The position numbers and the translations under genes were made by a program. 64,000 nt of DNA, taken from the NCBI GenBank assembly GCA_900169235.1, contig FWCC01000298.1, forward strand, positions 124,001 through 188,000, given 5' to 3'. This document shows, piece after piece, positions 57,986-64,000 of this stretch. Positions within the stretch are counted from its first letter, which is position 1. Each line of letters opens with the position of its first letter. The notes under the pieces are model-generated. The model searched no databases, was not told the origin of the DNA, and saw nothing but the letters and a program-made list of their open reading frames with translations. This DNA is from Zarea fungicola. Its lineage: Eukaryota > Ascomycota > Sordariomycetes > Hypocreales > Cordycipitaceae.

Positions 57986-58368
57986 TCTGGGGCAAACGGC
58001 TTAGAGTGCTGCTGGGACTGTGGAAATGGGCCCGGGCCATAATGGCGACCAAATTGTAACTCGCGGCAACTCTGCTTTTTTTGCGATCAGGACAATGCAA
58101 TAATGAGTGGGCGGACAATTGATTGAATGAAATCGACATGACTTAGCGTCAACAACATGGCCGGCATACAGTTTTAATACAAGAGAGAAAGAAACACAAA
58201 ATCTAACAAGCTGACAAATGTACTTTCATCACCCCGTGACTGAGACAACCAAAATTGGGGATACACATTCACATTACACAATAGTCCAGCTCAGAAGCAT
58301 CTCTATTATCGTCTACCATGTAAGAGCTGTCCTCTGCTATTCTACCAATGATGCACACTCGGTCCCGT
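57986..58368. other. Convergent 3' flanks of the promethin-like gene and RPT2
   Basis: 383 bases of 3' untranslated and terminator sequence. No gene was recognised. Confidence 0.5.
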
Positions 58369-59933
58369 TTACAAGTACAAACCCTCCGGTTCACCCTCTT
58401 GCTTCGTCTTCAGCACACGTTCTCTCGCCGTTCTGAAATCTGCCATCTGCACACGCATACGACGCTCGCGTAGCGCCATCATTCCCGCCTCGGAGCAAAT
58501 CGCCTTGATATCGGCTCCAGAGAGGTCATCCTTTTGCGAAATAAACTCCTCCAGGTCAACGTCTGTGCTCAGGTTCATCTTGGATGTGTGCAACGTGAAA
58601 ATCTTGCGCTTCGTGTTGGTATCGGGATTCTCAAACAGAATCTTGCGATCGATACGGCCCGGTCGAATCAGCGCCGGATCAAGCGTCTCAATCTTGTTGG
58701 TTGCCATGATAACCTTGACGTCACCACGGTCGTCGAAACCGTCTAGCTGGTTCAGTAGTTCCAGCATGGTTCGCTGGACTTCGCGCTCACCACCCGATGT
58801 TGAATCATATCGCTTCGTACCAATGGCGTCAATTTCGTCAATAAACACGATGGATGGCGCGTTTTCTCCAGCAACCTTAAAAAATGATGTTAGTATCGTA
58901 AGCTTGTGATAATCTCCAGAGCTTGACTTACTTGGAACAGTTGTCGGACCAAACGAGGGCCATCACCGAGGTATTTTTGAATCAGCTCACTACCAACAAT
59001 ACGCAGGAAAGTAGCTGATGTTTGGTTTGCCACAGCCTTTGCCAACAGTGTTTTACCCGTTCCTGGAGCGCCATACAGGATGACACCCTTCGGCGGTTTG
59101 ATACCCATCTCTTCATACAGCTCTGGATGTAGCAGAGGAAGCTCGACAGATTCTCGCACTTCTTGGATCTGCTGTTCCAGACCACCAATATCTGCGTATG
59201 ATTCGGTTGGCGCCTTGTCAAGCTTCATGACGCTGACAAGAGGATCCGCGTCATCTGTGAGAACTCCGACAATGCTGACGCTCTTGTGGTGCAGAAGAAC
59301 ACTCGCACCAGGCTCAAGAAGGTCCTTGTCGACAAAGCTCATGATACTGACGTAGTATTCAGGTCCTGTTGTGCTGCTGACAATGGCATGGTCGTCATCA
59401 ATCAGCTCCTCGAGAGTGCCGACACCCATCGGGCTGCCTCGCATATCGTCAACTCGGCTGCGCTCATCCGCATTTCTGTCGGCATCTGCCTCGGCGTTGG
59501 CCACCACTTGGCCCTCCTTGGCCGTCTTGGCCTTGCGCAGGCGCTCTTGGTTCTCTACGTACTCCTCCTCGAGCAGCAGGTGGTCGTGGGTACGCTGCAT
59601 GCGGAGCAGGCGCAGCTTGCATCGGCTCGTAGGGAAGACGGCGGGAAGCTTGGCCGCGGCGCTGGTGCCGCCTTGCTTTCTCTTCTTGCGGCCGACTCGG
59701 GTGGTTGGCCTTGGTGGGGGCTCATACTTGGGCTTATCCTTCTGTATGCGCAGGTTAATCCAGACAGCTCCAATGCATCCAAATAACCGTATTTCAAAGA
59801 TTCCCGTACCTTTTTATCCTTGTCCTCCTTTCCATCTCCTCCTCCCATGCCAGATTGACCTTGACCCTGCCAGCTTGGTTAGCCACATATTGCCCAGCAA
59901 GTACAAAAGGCAAAACAAAGGGACGCCTACCAT
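58369..59933 (-). CDS. RPT2: 26S proteasome regulatory subunit 4, AAA-ATPase Rpt2
   Basis: Four exons, complement(59931-59933, 59810-59866, 58932-59741, 58369-58875), encode 458 residues. The first coding exon is the ATG alone. The second opens GGTCAAGGT, giving [11 protein letters not shown], the N-myristoylation context known for Rpt2. [20 protein letters not shown], the N-terminal coiled coil, [14 protein letters not shown] (OB fold), GAPGTGKT (Walker A), [11 protein letters not shown] (Walker B), RPGRIDRKI (Arg fingers) and the C-terminal GLYL (HbYX) follow. Rpt2 unfolds substrates in the ATPase ring and opens the 20S gate with its tail. Intron phases all agree. The ATG-only exon is supported by the GTAGGC donor directly after it and by restoring a perfect Rpt2 start. 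Confidence 0.95.
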
Positions 59934-60571
59934 CCTGGCTGGTGAAGCTCAGCGAGCTTGCGAAATTTACAGGTAGCGAATATATAAGCGGAAGAGTATG
60001 TTTCGATGTCGACACGGATCGATGGATGCTTGGTTGATGCAATTCGCTCCGATGTGGTGAGATAAGAAGGGCATGGATTACGGGAGACACCACTAGTGTT
60101 GCCATCAGGCGCCAGCGACCGCGACAGCTCCAAGCTAATCAGTCACGTGCCGGAAGCTGCAACTTTCTGACTAAGCCTACTTACTGGAGAAGCGCTCCGT
60201 ACTATACTCATTGGCAGAGGGAGAGATCGAAAGTTTAACGTATATTAAATTGTGTATATATTAACATGGCACTTTTCCTCCATCTCCAGTAGCTTTCTCT
60301 TGCGTGTTACACACCTGGTTGGTCAAAAGCCAAGATGCCTACTCAGACAACTACGCATGCAACACCGAAGCAGATATCCGAACCATAAAATCAATGCTAT
60401 TGAGATAACCTCTGAACAGCATCAGGTATCCATAAAAACACCAAACAAAGAATGCTTGATACATAACAAGCCTATCACGGCATCAAAAAAATGAATCTAA
60501 CAAGAAAATTCACGAGCCCCTGTACTTAAATACGTCTCTAGCTTACTATTTTCAAAACTTCAAAACAGTAT
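59934..60571. other. Intergenic region upstream of RPT2
   Basis: This is the RPT2 promoter and the 3' flank of the glucanosyltransferase gene. CTCCGTACTA near 60198 is another TACTCCGTA-like word. No gene was recognised. Confidence 0.5.
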
Positions 60572-62298
60572 TTACAGAGCAAGGACAGCAGCGGCCATGG
60601 CAATGACACCAGCGGCGAAAACGCCTGAAGGAGCGGGGCGGGCTCCGGCATTGTCCTTGGTGGTGGTGGCGCTGCTGCCAGAGCCAGAGGTGGACTTCGG
60701 CGCGGCAACGTTGTTAGTAGCGGTCGCGACGGCGTTGTTTTGGTCCTTGGCATCACTCAGGCTCTTCTGGCAGCTTGAGGGGGTGTTGCCCTTGGTGAGC
60801 TTTGCGCCCTTCCAGCCGCAGGCATCCGAGGCCTTGTTGTTGGCGCGGTAGTAGGCGTCGAGGACGTAGGAGAGCTTCTGGGATGCTGTGCACATGCTGT
60901 AGGCGCCGTAGTTGCCGAGATTGGTGACACCGTTGATGCCGGCGCAGATCTTGGGGTTGGCACCGCAGACGCTACCAAAGAGGTCGCCGTAGCTCTTCTC
61001 GTCAAGGTTCTCAGAGACGACGCAGTCGAGAGAGTCAACCATGCATTTGCAGAGATCCTTGTCGGGCGTGGGGGGAAGCTGGGCAGCGGCCTGCCATGCT
61101 TTGCTCACGGCCGGGCACTGGGAGGCAGCGGTGGAAACGGTGTACTTGCTCATGTCAATACCCTTGGGGGCGGCAGCGGCGTGGGCCTTCTTGAGACCGT
61201 CATAGTCGTCCAACTTGGAGATCTTGCCACTGCTGCTGAGCTGAACAACACCTGCGCAGGGCGGGTTAGCACATACGTCAAAAAAGCCATCGTCTTTGCC
61301 CAGTGATTAACATACCATAGTCGTTCTCCTCTTGGAAGTACATGTAAACAATACCACCACTGAAGACGCCAGTCATCTCGTCCGAGTAGAGGGCCGTCGT
61401 CTCCTGCCAAATACGGTTCTTGGCTCCACCTGGCTCATTGCAACCATACTCAGCGAAGAAAACGGGGACGCTGAAGTTCTTGAAGAACTGAACCTGCTGA
61501 TCGTAACCCGACTTTTGCATGCTGCTCTGACCACACCAGGAGTAGATGTTGTAACCCCAGAAGTCGATTGATTCCTCGCTCTTGCCACAGTTGAAGTAGT
61601 CGGCAATCTCGGCACGAATGTCCTTGTCGTCGTTGGCGGCATAGCCGACACCGAGCCAGCGCTTAGAGTTGTCCTTGATGTACTTCTTGGTATCGCGAAC
61701 GGCAGCCTTGACGTATGCAGAGGCACCGGTGTTGTTGGCGGAGTTGCTGACCTCATTGCCAGCAAAGAAACCAATAACGTTCGAGTACTTGCTCAGCTCA
61801 TCGACAACGCCCTTGTAGCGGTCAAAGAGCTCCGTGTTCCACTGGGGGTCGTCACGGTTGATGGAAGTGGCGGGCTCGGAGAGATCTGAGACGACGTAGA
61901 TGCCAGCTTTTTGCAACAGGCCCATGCAGTAGGAGTGGTCCTGCTTGGGATCAATGGCGTAGGTTCGGATGGTGTTGATGTTGAGGTCAACAAGGTAGGG
62001 CACATCGCGGTCGCAGGCGTCCTTGTCGGCTAGGGGATCCTCGTACTTGGCCGTAGGGTCAGACTTGGCGCCTGCAGCGCCCTGATCGCGCTGGTAGGCG
62101 ATGCCCTTCATGAAAAACTGGGTGCCATTGGGATAGAAGAATTTGGAGCCCTAGCAGGGGAGAGAGCAGAATCACACATTTAGCATCCAGTTTGTAGTTA
62201 AAATCAACGGGACGTTGTCTTACCTTGGCGACGATGGAAGGCAGGTCGGCGGCCGCAGCGACGCCGGCGAGGGCGAGAAGCGATGCAGCGGACCTCAT
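60572..62298 (-). CDS. GPI-anchored beta-1,3-glucanosyltransferase, GH72 with X8 (GAS/GEL family)
   Basis: Three exons, complement(62224-62298, 61316-62150, 60572-61251), encode 529 residues. A signal peptide (SAASLLALAGVAAAADLP) precedes GSKFFYPNGTQFFMKGIAYQ, the start of the GH72 barrel. The acid/base Glu158 lies in FFAGNEVSN and the nucleophile Glu259 in VFFAEYGCNEPG. A Cys-rich X8 module follows (KDLCKCMVDSLDCVVSENLD, FGSVCGANPKICAGI, DACGWKGA). The C-terminus is Ser/Thr-rich with a hydrophobic GPI tail (GVFAAGVIAMAAAVLAL). The enzyme elongates and branches wall beta-1,3-glucan at the cell surface. GH72+ (with X8) members match yeast Gas1/Gas2 and Gel4-type enzymes; which paralogue this is cannot be told. 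Confidence 0.96.
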
Positions 62299-64000
62299 GA
62301 TTTTGATAATATTATGTAGTTATTTTGTATGTCGGATTCGGTCAATCAGCTGCAGATTCGAAAAGAAGAAAATATTGAGACGAAGAAAAATTGATAGGAA
62401 ATTGTTAACGTGGTGTGTGTGTTGTAATGAGTGTGAGAAACGGCCAAATTCAAACGAGGAAGCCAACCCCGAAAAGTAGAGCAAAAAATGGACAAGTGAG
62501 AGATTGAAAGACAAGAATGAAGAAGAAGGAGAGAAAGAGGAAACAAGAGATTCAGAAACGAGGCTATACTGGTACAAATATCAGACAGACGATACGGGGC
62601 AGCGGTCTTGGCAAACAGCCAGGGGATCCCTCGAGTTTGCAACACCAAGAACGAGCCCAGACTCTAGCCAGCAAGCGGTGGAGATGGCTTTCTTTGGTTT
62701 CTGGGCCTAGCGCGGCGGATTGTTCCTTGCACTAGCCCAGATACGAGGAAGCACCGTGGCGCCATGGCTAATAAGCTTGAAATTCTTATTACTGAGTAGC
62801 ATTGTTGCAGTTGAGTAGGGGGGTGAGGAGTTGGCAAAGAGAGCAAGGCCTGGCAAGGAGTCGGTCTAGCAGGGAAGACGGCAGGGAAACGCTTTATTGG
62901 ACCAGGGGTTGTTCCACAGCAGTTTATGAACTGAGGGTCTGCCTACGGCCAGCTTTGGCAGCTGTAAAATAAGCATGCTTCCCACTGTAAAATGCCATCC
63001 ACTGCTGTGCACTCTCTCAGCATCTGCAGTAACAACTGCCTTGTTGCCACTGAACAGTGTGGACACCGGGGCTCTCAACTCTCCACCTGCGACAGCCAGT
63101 TTTAGAAATGGGCGTCTCCCAACCTCCAATCATCTCTTCATCTTCCACCAGGACCCCTGACGTAGCCCCAGATGGCTGCGATATTAGATGCCAACGAAAA
63201 AGCGAGTCTGCAATTTCGAACCTGCGCCAAAAGCCAAAAGCCAAAGGATACGGAGCCATCACCGTTTCTGCCCCTGCCATTCTCCAGCACGTGCGGGCCT
63301 GCTCATAGTCACTGCAATGTGCCAGGCATGCATAGCTGGCTTTGCGTCAACACAGGCTTTTGACCTCTTCAGGATCCTAGGCCTCTCGTCGCAGACTTTT
63401 GCCTTGTTTCCCCACTGGACCTACGGTTTATGACAAAGACAAGAAATACTAACACATGGCCGTGGATGGCAAAATAGGGACCTGTTCGGCTTGCCCTCTC
63501 CACGGGGATCTGGGGCCTACCGTTTTAAATCCTAACGAAAGGAATCGCTATGTAGAATCCTTGCTTGATGTGGGTGGGATCAAATCTCTCTGTACAATGC
63601 CCACCAGTCTCGGGCCCCTGGCGACACGTTACAGATGACTGGCGTTTCTAAACTGGCATGAGCATACGGAATAGGAGTAAGGGGTGCCGTTTCTGTATTA
63701 AAAAAAATTGGCGCCGCTGCGGATGAGCTGTTAATGAATAGCCACATCGATGCCTGCGGGAAACTCGATATCGAAAGGTCAAGTATTGTGGCAACCCAAC
63801 GACGAATATACGAACAGGGGCATCTTGGCCAACATTCAAGTGAACCCATTGTGGCAGATTAGTTACGCGTCAATACTTGGTTCAAAACTCACCTCTTCTT
63901 GGCCCTCAGCGACCCAGCGTTACTCGTGGCATTGTTTGTGTATGATGGGGCCAAATCTTGGCGTGCTATCCACACACGCACTTGGCTCGGAACTTGGCTC
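62299..64000. other. Promoter of the glucanosyltransferase gene and gene-free right end
   Basis: The first 300 bases hold the leader and promoter of the GH72 gene. Beyond about 62600 only short unrelated frames occur. No gene enters from the right edge that I can support. Confidence 0.5.
62493..62563 (-). promoter_or_regulatory. Pyrimidine-rich tract upstream of the GH72 gene
   Basis: On the sense (minus) strand the 70 bases starting about 195 upstream of the ATG are almost all C/T (A/G on plus). CT-rich tracts just before the transcription start are common in strongly expressed fungal genes. Confidence 0.5.

Overview
The window is nuclear DNA of a filamentous ascomycete, most likely a sordariomycete of hypocrealean type. 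The evidence is short spliceosomal introns (about 46-180 nt, GTANGT...YAG with CTAAC/CTAAT-like branch sites), Zn(II)2Cys6 regulators, a GH72/X8 glucanosyltransferase, a GPI-type Cys-rich surface protein, and fungal versions of RPT2, LSC1, UBC1 and MMS2. I built all gene models by hand from reading frames, splice signals and phase; none was aligned to a database.

Layout. 1-795 is the 3' end of a 6-phosphogluconate-dehydrogenase-like gene. A 6.3 kb stretch without recognisable genes follows, then a five-exon divergent Hsp70-like ATPase (7137-9336), an AIM24-family gene (10334-11180, minus) and a Cys-rich GPI-type surface protein (13644-14453). From 15 to 20.8 kb lies a compact housekeeping block: mitochondrial stomatin-like protein, MMS2, omega-class GST, XAP5 and a small membrane protein. 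From 22.5 to 33 kb come a Zn2Cys6 regulator, a DUF218 protein, a METTL16-type RNA methyltransferase, an orphan membrane protein and a DUF4139-family protein. From 33 to 44 kb are a secreted six-hairpin glycosidase, succinyl-CoA ligase alpha (LSC1), the E2 enzyme UBC1, a PAP2 phosphatase and a SYLF-domain protein.

The most interesting region is 45.3-52.9 kb. It holds, in order, a small cupin protein, a ten-exon MFS transporter, a Zn2Cys6 regulator and a fumarylacetoacetase-like hydrolase. They are arranged as divergent or convergent pairs, and related CCGAA/TTCGG words occur in both divergent promoters. This looks like a small self-contained catabolic or detoxification cluster with its own regulator. 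The hydrolase has Asn where fumarylacetoacetases have the catalytic His, so its chemistry may differ.

The right end holds a secreted Ala-rich protein, a promethin/LDO-like lipid-droplet protein, the proteasome ATPase RPT2 (whose first coding exon is only the ATG) and a GAS/GEL-type GPI-anchored beta-1,3-glucanosyltransferase. Large intergenic gaps (0.8-7.1, 11.2-13.6, 34.3-36.8, 39.7-41.5, 54.9-57.3 and 62.3-64 kb) contain no gene I can support. I found no tRNA, rRNA, CRISPR array or intact transposon.
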